Assembly (NCBI RefSeq): GCF_900100605.1
Contig: NZ_FNCN01000001.1
Coordinates: 186,001 to 250,000, forward strand
Direction: 5' to 3'
DNA length: 64,000 nt
DNA from: Sinosporangium album
GTDB lineage: Bacteria > Actinomycetota > Actinomycetes > Streptosporangiales > Streptosporangiaceae
Shown: positions 28,001 to 35,113 of the stretch, one piece after another
Layout: every line of letters begins with the position of its first letter
How positions within the stretch are numbered: position 1 is the first letter of the stretch
Translations under genes and position numbers: made by a program
Notes under the pieces: generated by a model
What the model saw: the letters and a program-made list of their open reading frames with translations, nothing else
Told to the model about the DNA's origin: nothing
Databases searched by the model: none

Positions 28001-30827
28001 CCTGTTCGGGTTCATCCACTCGTCGGTCATGGAGTGGCTCGTGGCGCGGCACATCGCCGAGATCATCGACGACCCGCTCCCCCTCACCCGGCGGCCCCTG
28101 TCGCAGCTCACCGTCGAGTTCCTGTGCGACCTGACCGACGTGGCCGCCTGCCGCGCCTGGGCCGAGAGCATCCTCGTACGCCAGGGGGCCGACGACGTCT
28201 CCCGCACCAACGCGCTCAAGATCACCACCAGGTTGCGCACGTCCGCCAGGGCCGACCTGCGCGGAGCCGACCTCAGCGGGCAGGACCTGTCGGGCCGCGA
28301 CTTCCGCGAAGTGGACCTCACCGGCGCCGACCTCACCGGCGCCACGCTCGTCGGCACCGACCTGCACCGCGCGACCCTGCGCGACGCCCGCCTCGTCGGC
28401 GCCAGACTCGACGAGGCCCGCCTCGCCGGGGCCGACCTGACCGGGGCCGACCTCAGGCGGGCCAGGCTCGTACGGACCGACCTGCGCGACGTGGCGCTCG
28501 ACGACAGCCGCTGGCACCGCGCCGCCCTCATCGACACCACCGGCAGCCTCCCCGACGTGCCCGAGCTGCGCGGCGCAGCCATCACCCCCAGGCAGCCCGT
28601 CGAGATCCAGCTCGCCCCGGCCGCGCTGGGCGTGCCGTACGGCTACCACTTCCAGACGAGCCGACTGCCCGACCCGATCGCGTACTCGCCGGACGGAGAC
28701 CTGCTGGCCGTCGGGGGCGAGGACGGCTCGGTGCTGATCTGCGACAGCGGCAGCGGGCAGCCGGTGCGCACCCTCGGCGGCCACCGCGGGCGGGCCTACG
28801 CCATCGTGTTCAGCCGCGACGGCGAACTGCTGGCCTCCGGCGCGAGCGACGGCACCGTGCGCGTCTGGAACCCGTATACCGGCGAACAGCTCCACGAGCT
28901 CGCCGTACACCCCAACGGGGTGTGGCCCCTCCTCATCAGCCCCGACGGCGGCCTGATCGCCGCCGGAGGCGGCGACGGCACGGTGCGCCTGTACGGCACC
29001 GCCGACGGACGCCTGGCGCACGAGCTCACCGGGCACGACGCGCCGCTCTACGCCGCCGCCTTCGACGCCGCGGGCAGCACCCTGGTCATCGGCGACGCCC
29101 ACGCCGCGCTGCGCGTCTGGGACACCGCCACCGGAAGCATCCGGCACACCCTGACCGATGGCGCGAGCGGCGCCGTCTACCGGGCCGTCCACAGTCCGGA
29201 CGGCACCCTGCTCGCCACCGGGCACAAGGACGGCGGCGTACGCGTCTGGGACGCCCACACCGGCGCCCTGCTGCGCCTCCTGCGCGGCCACACCACCCGC
29301 GTCTACGCCGTCAACTTCTCCCCCGACGGGCGGGTCCTCGCCACCGGCGACATCTCCGGCGTGCTGCGCCTGTGGGACCCGGCCACCGGGCGGCCCCGAG
29401 GCGCCCCGACCGGCCACCGCTCGGCGATCTACCAGGTCACGTTCAGCCCCGACGGCGCCCTGATGGCCAGCGCCGACGCGGCGGGATCCGTCCAGATCCG
29501 CGACACGGACACGTGGTCGCGCCGGCGCGACCTCACCGGGCATCGAGGCGCGGTGTGGCCGTTCGCCTTCCGCCCCGACGGGCGTCAGCTCGCCACGGCC
29601 AGCAACGACGGCACCGCCCGGCTGTGGGACCCCGCCACCGGCCAGTGCCGGCGCCTCCTGCGCGGCCACGGCAGGCGCGTCTCGGCCGTCCGCTTCAGCG
29701 CCGACGGCAGCATGCTGGCCACGTGCGGCAACGACGGCGTGGTGCGGGTCTGGGACCCGCGCACCTGCCGCATGCTGCGCCCGTTCACCGGTTTCGCCGA
29801 CCGGCTCATCTCCGCCGTGTTCAGCCCCGCCGGCCCGGTGCTCGCGACCGCCAGCAACGACGGCGGCGTGCATTTCTGGAACGCCGCCGGCGGCGGCTAC
29901 GAGCGCGAGATGAACGTCGAGACCGACCACGTGTGGGCCGAGGCGTTCAGCCCCGACGGCGACTACCTCGCCACCGCCAACGACGACGACAGCGTCCGCA
30001 TCTGGTCCCACGCCACCGGCCGCCTCATCGCCGACCTCGCCGACCACCGGGGCCGCGTCCGGTCCATCGCCTTCAGCCCCGACGGCATGCACGTCGCGAC
30101 CGGGTGCGACGACCGGCTCGTCCGCATCTGGCATGTCCATCGGGGCGGCCTCGTCGCCACATTCCAGGGCCATGAGGACCGCGTGTACGCGGTGGCGTTC
30201 GACCCGGAGGGGACGCGGCTGCTGAGCGCCGGCAACGACGGGCGGGCCATCGTGTGGGGGCTGTCGCCGTACACGGGCACCCCGGACCGCCCGGAGGGCC
30301 TGTCGCGGCTGGCGGGCCCCGGCGTGGCGTTGCCCGGCCGGGGCGAGTCCGCGGTCCTCAAGCACGTGTCGGGCTCCCGCGTCTACCCCGCGACGGTGCT
30401 GACGCACCCGTCGGGCCGCCTCTGGACCACCGCGTGGTCCCCCGACGGCCTGACCGTCGCCACCGCGGGCGACGACCTCGCCATCCGCCTCTGGGACGCC
30501 GGCACCGGCGCCCTCCGCCACACCCTCCACGGCCACACCCGCCGCGTCTGGTCGGTCGCCTTCTCCCCCGACGGCTCCCTCCTTGCGAGCTCGGGCGACG
30601 ACGGCACCGCGATCCTGTGGAACGTCGCCGGGGTCCCCGGACGGCACGCCACCCTCCTCGGGCTCCCCGAGGGGTGGGCCGCCCTCGCCCCCGATGGGCG
30701 CTACAAGTACGAAGGGGATGTCAGCGGCCAGTTCTGGCACGCAGTCGGCATGTGCAGGTTCGAGCTCGGGGAGCTGGACTCCTACCTTCCCGGCGTGCGC
30801 CGTATGCCGCTGGAGGCGGAGTTCTGA
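25020..30827 (+). CDS. Giant TIR - degenerate metallophosphoesterase - NACHT - pentapeptide - WD40 STAND protein
   Basis: 1,935 residues, ATG eight bases after GGGGGAG. Domain order: (1) TIR, residues 8-135, FISYSPADEAWATWI to the alpha-C motif SDNYLQSRYGRMEW, with Glu81 at the NADase catalytic position. (2) Pro-rich linker to about 195. (3) Calcineurin-like phosphoesterase fold, 210-460, keeping GD (264-265) and His417 but with GPRFG, PGPRD and HGDGP where D-x-H, GNHD and GHxH ligands belong. (4) A 520-660 linker domain. (5) NACHT: Walker A GDFGHGKS 692-699, Walker B VVLLFDGFDEL 762-772. (6) Pentapeptide repeats 1076-1165. (7) About 15 WD40 blades, 1217-1880, with a roughly 45-residue insert near blade 13. 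(8) A C-terminal YKYEGDVSGQFWHAVG tail. By analogy with TIR-STAND immune proteins, the WD40 propellers should sense a ligand, NACHT oligomerise and TIR hydrolyse NAD. The role in phage defence is inferred. Confidence 0.9.
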   Translation: MADRTSTAIDIFISYSPADEAWATWIAWELESAGYRTMIQAWDFVPGTNFIDFMDRGVREAAVVVAVLSDNYLQSRYGRMEWQAAMRASPDDPSKKLVTVRLAECRLEGLLATITWVDLAGVNDQERARALLLTRIAETVAGRAKPADRPNFPPDPPGPADPDPAGPGVSPGAPVALPRVPRPRAEARSLRGRITRPAFPAARAADTPRERVTVLRVGGPRFGRALAEADEPLTPEELQSRIWADLTRMSDGGMPRPDLLLVTGDLTESGTLRQFGQATTFLSGMRMLVGLEQHRVVVVPGPRDVTKAACRAYFNDCEADDIRPQPPYWPKWRLFAGMFGEIYQGVEGAVFDAAQPWTLFTVPDLRLVVAGLNTTMAMSHREEDRYGHVGEAQAAWFAERLRAYERGRWLRLGMMGHAPGDVRDASALDRLLGHRLSLLAHGDGPARDAQPLWVPAPGPGRHQVIEITPDGMRLWTPEAPPRRTAHRWPDAEGTFAVPEPANGEPPREEAAPAEHAAAPTPAELLLDRIAEVCEARHDQVRIRRVDLNPPHLIVTYHEDGFVRQSRIGAHAGEVSADSVADFLRHVHAAGPGQTVELVYEGPPPARALRDELFRRGVRLRSFTEFQGLLDLSAYVADQTTRILADRRYQRSLYVPQRYRELDRAGQGVKEGLTDELMRLIGGEHGRFVLLLGDFGHGKSFALREVARRIPGELPQLIPILIELRMLDKAHSVDGLVAAHLADHGEDVIDLKAFHYLLRQGRVVLLFDGFDELVARVTYERATDHLETLLQASQHKAKIVVASRTQHFTSQSQVLTALGERVGALPLRRVLGLAGFSGEQIRSYLVNRYADEEAAEARLSLMSGIEDLIGLAGNPRMLSFIADLPDQSLRTVVGARGAVSAARLYEEILGAWLSFEEHRTRGVPGTPGGLRLPELWRAVTVLALRLWETGESYLRLAELTEVAEALADLADGQLSVQQAAHAVGTGSLLVRTDEGLFGFIHSSVMEWLVARHIAEIIDDPLPLTRRPLSQLTVEFLCDLTDVAACRAWAESILVRQGADDVSRTNALKITTRLRTSARADLRGADLSGQDLSGRDFREVDLTGADLTGATLVGTDLHRATLRDARLVGARLDEARLAGADLTGADLRRARLVRTDLRDVALDDSRWHRAALIDTTGSLPDVPELRGAAITPRQPVEIQLAPAALGVPYGYHFQTSRLPDPIAYSPDGDLLAVGGEDGSVLICDSGSGQPVRTLGGHRGRAYAIVFSRDGELLASGASDGTVRVWNPYTGEQLHELAVHPNGVWPLLISPDGGLIAAGGGDGTVRLYGTADGRLAHELTGHDAPLYAAAFDAAGSTLVIGDAHAALRVWDTATGSIRHTLTDGASGAVYRAVHSPDGTLLATGHKDGGVRVWDAHTGALLRLLRGHTTRVYAVNFSPDGRVLATGDISGVLRLWDPATGRPRGAPTGHRSAIYQVTFSPDGALMASADAAGSVQIRDTDTWSRRRDLTGHRGAVWPFAFRPDGRQLATASNDGTARLWDPATGQCRRLLRGHGRRVSAVRFSADGSMLATCGNDGVVRVWDPRTCRMLRPFTGFADRLISAVFSPAGPVLATASNDGGVHFWNAAGGGYEREMNVETDHVWAEAFSPDGDYLATANDDDSVRIWSHATGRLIADLADHRGRVRSIAFSPDGMHVATGCDDRLVRIWHVHRGGLVATFQGHEDRVYAVAFDPEGTRLLSAGNDGRAIVWGLSPYTGTPDRPEGLSRLAGPGVALPGRGESAVLKHVSGSRVYPATVLTHPSGRLWTTAWSPDGLTVATAGDDLAIRLWDAGTGALRHTLHGHTRRVWSVAFSPDGSLLASSGDDGTAILWNVAGVPGRHATLLGLPEGWAALAPDGRYKYEGDVSGQFWHAVGMCRFELGELDSYLPGVRRMPLEAEF

Positions 30828-30938
30828 GCGCGGGCCCCGGGGACGGTCTCTGGGGATTCACCGGCCTTCTAGGCAATTCATCGCGTTGCGCGCACACTCA
30901 CAGAAAGACTCACCATCGCGATTCAGCGGGAGTTGATC

Positions 30939-31109
30939 GTGAACGACCAAGGCGGCGGCTGTTTAGGGTTCATCCTGTTTCTTCTGTTTATGGGGTTCGT
31001 TGTCTGGAGTCACATCAGTTACGACAATGAGCAGGATGAATGCTTGAAGCTGTCCGGTGTCCAGCGGTCAGAGTGCCTGGAGCGCCTGCCGGACCCCGCC
31101 GTCCCTTGA
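30939..31109 (+). CDS. 56-residue single-pass membrane peptide with two cysteines
   Basis: Short gene after the giant TIR protein. GTG start seven bases after GCGGGAG. One membrane helix (CLGFILFLLFMGFVVW) is followed by about 35 polar residues containing two Cys spaced eleven residues apart (ECLKLSG...SECLERL), which could form a disulphide outside the cell. The leader GGGAGTTGATCG (30928-30939) is identical to the 12 bases before the start of the TIR protein. The gene contains a TTA Leu codon, very rare here, and has lower GC than its neighbours. Function unknown; a small accessory or stress peptide is possible. It is convergent with coaE. Confidence 0.6.
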   Translation: MNDQGGGCLGFILFLLFMGFVVWSHISYDNEQDECLKLSGVQRSECLERLPDPAVP

Positions 31110-31124
31110 CCACCGGGCCGTCCG

Positions 31125-31745
31125 TCAGGCCGACTGGGCGGCCTTGCGGGCTTGGAGGGCCTGCCAGAGGGCGGTGATGTGGGCGTCGAGGGCGTCGAGG
31201 GGGCCGTCGTTGGGGATCACCAGGTCGGCCGCGGCGAGGCGGGCCTCGCGGCTGGCCTGGGCGGCGAGGCGGGCACGCGCGTCGACTTCGGACATGCCCC
31301 GATTTTTCATGAGACGTTCGATGCGGACGCCGTCCGGGGCGTCGACCACGACCACCACCTCGTATAGCGGGGCCAGGCCGTTCTCCACCAGCAGCGGCAC
31401 GTCGTAGACCATGATCGAGTCCGCCGGGGCCGCGTCCTGCAACTCGGCCGCCCGCTTCCCCACCAGCGGGTGCACGATCCCGTTGAGCGCCGCCAGCCTG
31501 CCCGAGTCCGCGAACACGATCGACCCCAGCAGCTCCCGGTTGAGCGTGCCGTCCTCCCGGAGCACCTCCGGCCCGAACTCCGCCACCACGGCGGCGAGCC
31601 CCGCCGTACCCGGCTCCACCACCTCGCGAGCGATCTTGTCCGCGTCCACCACCACGGCCCCCAGGGCCGCCAGCCGCCGCGAGACCTCGCTCTTGCCCGA
31701 CCCGATCCCACCGGTAAGCGCAACCTTCAACACGCTCGGCAGCAT
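31125..31745 (-). CDS. coaE: Dephospho-CoA kinase
   Basis: Last step of coenzyme A synthesis, phosphorylating the 3'-hydroxyl of dephospho-CoA. P-loop GGIGSGKS at residues 10-17, [13 protein letters not shown] and the [12 protein letters not shown] lid region are diagnostic. I chose the ATG ([13 protein letters not shown]) behind GGGAGGACGT, giving 206 residues, the family norm; an upstream open extension of about 60 codons is not conserved. In actinobacteria coaE commonly lies near uvrB on the same strand; here 11.6 kb of accessory DNA separates them. Confidence 0.96.
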   Translation of the reverse strand: MLPSVLKVALTGGIGSGKSEVSRRLAALGAVVVDADKIAREVVEPGTAGLAAVVAEFGPEVLREDGTLNRELLGSIVFADSGRLAALNGIVHPLVGKRAAELQDAAPADSIMVYDVPLLVENGLAPLYEVVVVVDAPDGVRIERLMKNRGMSEVDARARLAAQASREARLAAADLVIPNDGPLDALDAHITALWQALQARKAAQSA

Positions 31746-31847
31746 ACGTCCTCCCGTGGCCTGGGCGGCGGCCGAGATCTCCGGGGGCGCGGGCCGCGTA
31801 TGATGACCGGACCGGAAAAGCGCCACGTCGACAGGCGTCCGATTCCT

Positions 31848-31867
31848 CCCCCGCCTGAAGGCGGGGG
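31848..31867. repeat. Perfect 8-bp hairpin resembling an IS200/IS605 end
   Basis: CCCCCGCC-TGAA-GGCGGGGG, preceded by ATTCCT and followed by TCTCC. Hairpins with this TGAAGG loop in this context are frequently found at the right end of IS200/IS605-family elements in actinobacteria (from memory, not checked). No tnpA or tnpB is present. It sits just ahead of the dapF ribosome-binding site and could alternatively be an attenuator for that gene. Confidence 0.4.
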
Positions 31868-31885
31868 TCTCCTCGGAGGTTCCTG

Positions 31886-32860
31886 ATGACCGTTCTCGAC
31901 GTTCTCTCCACCCACGGGGCACGCAACGACATCCTCGTCGTCGAGCTGCCCCAGGGCCTTGCGCTCGACGCCGACCTCAGCCGGGCCGTGCGCAGCCTCT
32001 GCGACCGGACGGGGCCCCTCGGCGCGGACGGCGTCTACTTCGTGGACCGAGTGACGGACACGCCCGAAGCGGTGTTCTACAACCCCGACGGCTCCAAGGC
32101 CAGTCTGTGCGGCAACGGCATGCGGTGCCTCGGCCGCTACATCCTCGAACGGCGCGGCCAGGACTCCGCGGTCGTCCACACCGGCCCCTACAGGTTCCGG
32201 ATCGACCGCGCCCCCGACAGCCACGGCGTGCGCCAGATCGCCGTCTCCCTGCCGCCCGTGGCGTTCCGCGTGGACACCCCGATCGTGGCCGGCGCCCACG
32301 AATGGTTCGACGAGGCCGTTCCCGCGCTGGGGTCACCGCTCCGGTTCACCGCGCTGGCGGTGCCCAACTCGCACCTGATCGCCATCGTCGACCGCTACGA
32401 CGAGAAGGAGCTGATCTCGGTGGGCCGCCGGGTCGAGGCCCTCACGGAGACCTTCCCCATCGGGGCCAACGTCTCCTTCGTCCAGCCCCTGAGCAACAAC
32501 GAGATCTTCGTCAGCACCTTCGAACGCGGCGTCGGCCTCACCCTCTCCTGCGGCTCCGGCGTCATCGCCTCCTCGGCCGTCTACGCCCGCCTCGCCGGCC
32601 TCCCCACCGCCACCGCCCTCACCGTGCGCAACCCCGGCGGACGCAGCACCGCCACCTTCCACGAGGAGTCGGGCCGGCTGGTCCCCACCCTCCAGGGCAA
32701 CGCGACCTTCGTCTCCAGCAGCACCGTCAACCTGGAAGACGCCATCGCCGGCCCCGGCTTCGAGGTGCACACCGAGCGGTTCCCCGAAGAGGTCGCCGCC
32801 TACACCGTCCTCGATCAGGCCAACCGCACCCGCCTCGCCGAACTCGGCGTGGTGCTGTAA
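31886..32860 (+). CDS. dapF: Diaminopimelate epimerase family protein
   Basis: Cofactor-independent racemase fold that interconverts LL- and meso-diaminopimelate for lysine and peptidoglycan synthesis. Both catalytic cysteines are present: Cys75 in [16 protein letters not shown] and Cys222 in [13 protein letters not shown]. The N-terminal motif is [12 protein letters not shown] rather than the usual HG.GNDF, and the second loop reads CGSG rather than CGTG. This may therefore be a paralogue rather than the housekeeping enzyme. 324 residues is slightly long. A GGAGG site precedes the ATG. A 119-base internal segment (32395-32513) is duplicated 1.8 kb downstream. Confidence 0.85.
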   Translation: MTVLDVLSTHGARNDILVVELPQGLALDADLSRAVRSLCDRTGPLGADGVYFVDRVTDTPEAVFYNPDGSKASLCGNGMRCLGRYILERRGQDSAVVHTGPYRFRIDRAPDSHGVRQIAVSLPPVAFRVDTPIVAGAHEWFDEAVPALGSPLRFTALAVPNSHLIAIVDRYDEKELISVGRRVEALTETFPIGANVSFVQPLSNNEIFVSTFERGVGLTLSCGSGVIASSAVYARLAGLPTATALTVRNPGGRSTATFHEESGRLVPTLQGNATFVSSSTVNLEDAIAGPGFEVHTERFPEEVAAYTVLDQANRTRLAELGVVL

Positions 32861-33085
32861 CCGACGTTGTGAAGGAGCACCAACCGTACGTTCCTCCAAG
32901 GACGCACAGCAGTACCCTTCCTACGCCAACTCTCGAACGAGAGCTTTCCAACTACAAAAGCCATGAGCGCCCGACTCCGCCGAACCCATAGAGCTCGCAA
33001 CAAGACCTTGTAATTGATGCATCACCAGGCGCGACCTGGCTGGCAGGTCACTCTTTGCGAGGGCTTAACCACTCGACTGTAGATC

Positions 33086-33366
33086 GTGGACGACAACCTG
33101 TGGGCCCTGATCGAACCTCTGCTGCCTATTCGGACTGGTCCCCCGGTCCTGTTCATGTCGCGAAAGGACTAACCGAATCCCGGCGGTCTGGGTCGGCTGC
33201 GGTATGTCGTCGAACAGACCTCGGGCCTTGTTACACCGGTTCAAGCGGCTCGCCGTCTGCTAAGAGAGCCGTCTCGAACTTCATCACGCCTTCGTCTCCC
33301 TGGCGTGCGGTCTGATCTGTTGGCAGCGGCTCACGAAGGACCTTGGCGAGGGAGTCCTTGAACTGG
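33086..33366 (+). pseudogene. Remnant of an IS5-family transposase gene
   Basis: Begins with the typical IS5-type N-terminus VDDNLWALIEPLLPI after a GTG. It then jumps, with the middle of the gene missing, to the C-terminal region GLGRLRYVVEQT, a frameshift, LLHRFKRLAVC, a stop codon, and ELHHAFVSLACGLICWQRLTKD. Several hundred bases of catalytic core are deleted and no clear terminal inverted repeats are seen. It is an old, inactive insertion. It lies at the edge of the low-GC patch and probably helped bring it in. The 225 bases between the dapF stop and this remnant hold nothing recognisable. Confidence 0.75.
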
Positions 33367-33437
33367 GATCCCTTTTATGTAGATGCCGTTCGCCCCAGCC
33401 CGAGACCATAGACTTCTAACTTAAAGCGTAAGAAATA

Positions 33438-33467
33438 CTAGAGGGGTGCATTTGTGTACCCCTCTAG
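33438..33467. promoter_or_regulatory. Perfect 10-bp inverted repeat upstream of the low-GC gene
   Basis: CTAGAGGGGT and ACCCCTCTAG are separated by ten bases, 29 bases before the start of the following gene. It could be an operator or a hairpin in the mRNA leader; there is no T-run, so a terminator is less likely. Confidence 0.5.
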
Positions 33468-33496
33468 ATCCACTCTATCCCTGATCAGGAATGCAT

Positions 33497-34147
33497 ATGC
33501 ACAGCGAAATTTTCATGCACTACGCATCTCTGCTCAACTCGTATCCCATCGAGCTAGGGGCGTGTTGGGCTGTGATTAGAAGCGATCTAAACTCGGTCAC
33601 AGTCGACGAGCTTGCAAGTCGTCTTGGTCGCAATATCGGAGATCTTCAGCCCCAAGCGCTCGACGATTGGCCGGAGGTTTCTGAAATGCCGATTCACTTC
33701 ATCACTTCCAGATCTGCCCTAATGACCATCGAACCTCTTGGCTCACTATTTACCGCTCCAGCCATATTGGAGCGCTTAAGCATAGGCGCCCAGATCTGGA
33801 GCGTGTCCTGGAATGAGTCTCTGAAGGGACAGCTCTGCTATGCACGCGATGGCCACTGCCTTGCAATCCATGACTTCCTTCACGCCACTTGGGCACATGG
33901 CCCCGAGGCTGAGATCTTCAACGACCACCGTGAATTTCTCTCACTACATATGCCTTGGGATGAGGATGACGAGGAAGATGACTACCGCTATGAGCAGGCA
34001 CTTATCCACTGGTGGGCCGCAGGCATGACTGCCATAGAGTTGACTAGCGGCGTCAGGCTGGAGAAACAATTTCTCCGTGGACCGCTCCCCACCCTTCTGC
34101 TCGACGAAGAATCCCTAAGGCCCACTGCCAAGAAAGAGGATTGGTGA
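33497..34147 (+). CDS. Hypothetical protein, possibly DUF6461-like, of foreign base composition
   Basis: 216 residues, ATG six bases after AGGA (a second in-frame ATG lies two codons upstream). The segment GACWAVIRSDLNSVTVDELASRLG and ALMTIEPLGS resemble the beginning of DUF6461-type actinobacterial proteins of unknown function; this is a resemblance from memory, so treat it as tentative. An acidic run (DEDDEEDDYRYE) lies near residue 155. Third codon positions are mixed and include TTA, ATA and AGA codons, in sharp contrast with the neighbours, which signals recent horizontal transfer. No partner gene is adjacent. Confidence 0.6.
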   Translation: MHSEIFMHYASLLNSYPIELGACWAVIRSDLNSVTVDELASRLGRNIGDLQPQALDDWPEVSEMPIHFITSRSALMTIEPLGSLFTAPAILERLSIGAQIWSVSWNESLKGQLCYARDGHCLAIHDFLHATWAHGPEAEIFNDHREFLSLHMPWDEDDEEDDYRYEQALIHWWAAGMTAIELTSGVRLEKQFLRGPLPTLLLDEESLRPTAKKEDW

Positions 34148-34237
34148 TATATAAGGTGAATGACTTCGGCGGAATGTCTTCGGCACTGGGTTTCCGCCGG
34201 TCGACCGGTAGAAGACCGATAATAGGCACTATCAGAC

Positions 34238-34356
34238 CTACGACGAAAAGGAGCTGATCTCGGTGGGCCGCCGGGTCGAGGCCCTCACGGAGACCTTCCC
34301 CCATCGGCGCCAACGTCTCCTTCGTCCAGCCGTGAGCAACAACGAGATCTTCGTCA
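34238..34356 (+). pseudogene. 119-base duplicate of an internal dapF segment
   Basis: Matches bases 32395-32513 of the dapF gene almost perfectly. The only differences are one G-to-A change, an extra C in the CCCC run, a G-to-C change, and a lost base plus a substitution in CCCCTG. The insertion and deletion destroy the reading frame. Similarity begins at CTACGACGA and ends at TTCGTCA, exactly where the truncated ABC ATPase gene begins on the other strand. The high identity points to a recent duplication or gene-conversion event. The stretch between the low-GC gene and this copy (34148-34237) contains no gene. Confidence 0.9.
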
Positions 34357-34539
34357 CGGCACGGGCAGCAGTGTAGTCATGCATCTGATCGCGGTGGTCT
34401 TGCCCGCGCCGTTCGGCCCGAGCAGGCCGAACACCTCCCCCGCGGCGACCGACAGACTCACGCCGTTCACGGCGGTCGTGCGCCCGAAGGCGTAGCGCAG
34501 TCCCGCGCAGGTGACGGCGTCAACTGTGTCCGTCGCCAT
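34354..34539 (-). pseudogene. Truncated ABC-transporter ATP-binding protein (drug-efflux DrrA type)
   Basis: Only the first 61 codons remain: [46 protein letters not shown] with an intact Walker A, then [11 protein letters not shown] and a stop created at the junction with the dapF fragment. Signature, Walker B and the permease gene are missing, so the product cannot work. The ATG overlaps the 3' end of the marR gene, the arrangement of a MarR-regulated efflux operon whose distal part was lost in the rearrangement. Confidence 0.85.
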
Positions 34540-35023
34540 ATTCGTCGCCGTGTTCGTCACCGTGTTCGTCACCGTGCTCCCCTTCTTCGCAGAGGCTCTG
34601 CGCGAGTCGGCGCAGTGCCGGGAGTGCGGCGGCCAGGGCTTCCTGGTCGTCCTGGTGGAGATGTGCCACGTACCGGTTGATGAGTGCGGCGCGGCGCTCC
34701 TGCCACTCGCGGAGCCTGGCTTCGGCCTCGCCGGTGAGGTGGAGCATCGCCGTACGGCGGTCGCCGGGTGCGGTGGCCCTGCGCAGCAGTCCGGCCGACA
34801 CGAGCTGGTTGACCAGGGTGGACACTGTGTTGTCGGCCAGGTGGAGCTCTCTGGCCGCCGCCGACACGCCGATCCCGGGGTTGGCCGCGACCAGCCGCAG
34901 CAGTTCGACATGGGAGATCGGCAGCCTTGGCCCCGCTATGCACTCGCGCAACCTGCGTCTGACCAGGCGGTGGACACCGGCCAGGACATCCGCCAGGGCG
35001 CCCGGATCGCCAATAACGCCCAT
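34520..35023 (-). CDS. MarR-family transcriptional regulator
   Basis: Winged-helix regulator: [46 protein letters not shown] is the MarR DNA-binding domain and [11 protein letters not shown] the wing. 167 residues. The C-terminus is a repetitive His/Gly/Asp/Glu tail ([19 protein letters not shown]) encoded by 12-bp tandem repeats that overlap the start of the ABC gene. No Shine-Dalgarno sequence precedes the ATG, but TAATAT lies eight bases upstream, suggesting a leaderless transcript. Its original target, the efflux operon, is now truncated; it is divergent from the pyruvate-oxidase gene and may regulate that. Confidence 0.88.
   Translation of the reverse strand: MGVIGDPGALADVLAGVHRLVRRRLRECIAGPRLPISHVELLRLVAANPGIGVSAAARELHLADNTVSTLVNQLVSAGLLRRATAPGDRRTAMLHLTGEAEARLREWQERRAALINRYVAHLHQDDQEALAAALPALRRLAQSLCEEGEHGDEHGDEHGDEYGDGHS
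34528..34575. repeat. Four 12-bp tandem repeats at the marR/ABC overlap
   Basis: Unit GTTCGTCACCGT on the plus strand; the last two copies are identical, the first two carry a few changes. The repeats encode the HGDE tail of MarR in one frame and TNTVTN-like residues in the other. Copy-number change would keep both frames open because 12 is a multiple of three. Confidence 0.7.
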
Positions 35024-35113
35024 ATCAGGACATATTACCTCTCAGGCAGAGCTACCCAAAAATGTCTCCCTGCGTGGGTATGAAGGCATACATCCAAGCT
35101 CAGGGGGCGAGTC
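35024..35113. promoter_or_regulatory. Divergent marR/pyruvate-oxidase promoter region
   Basis: Ninety bases, richer in A and T than the flanks. TAATAT on the minus strand is a probable -10 for marR. ATATCAGGACATAT at 35022-35035 has ATAT at both ends around a CAGGAC core and may be part of a MarR operator. GGGGGCGAG lies before the plus-strand ATG. Confidence 0.45.

Noticed and set aside
27156-30740. 1,194-codon open frame antisense to the WD40 region
   Set aside because: Caused by GC-rich codon bias opposite a repetitive gene; the translation is Val/Gly/Asp/Glu-rich without domains, and the sense strand carries clear WD40 repeats.
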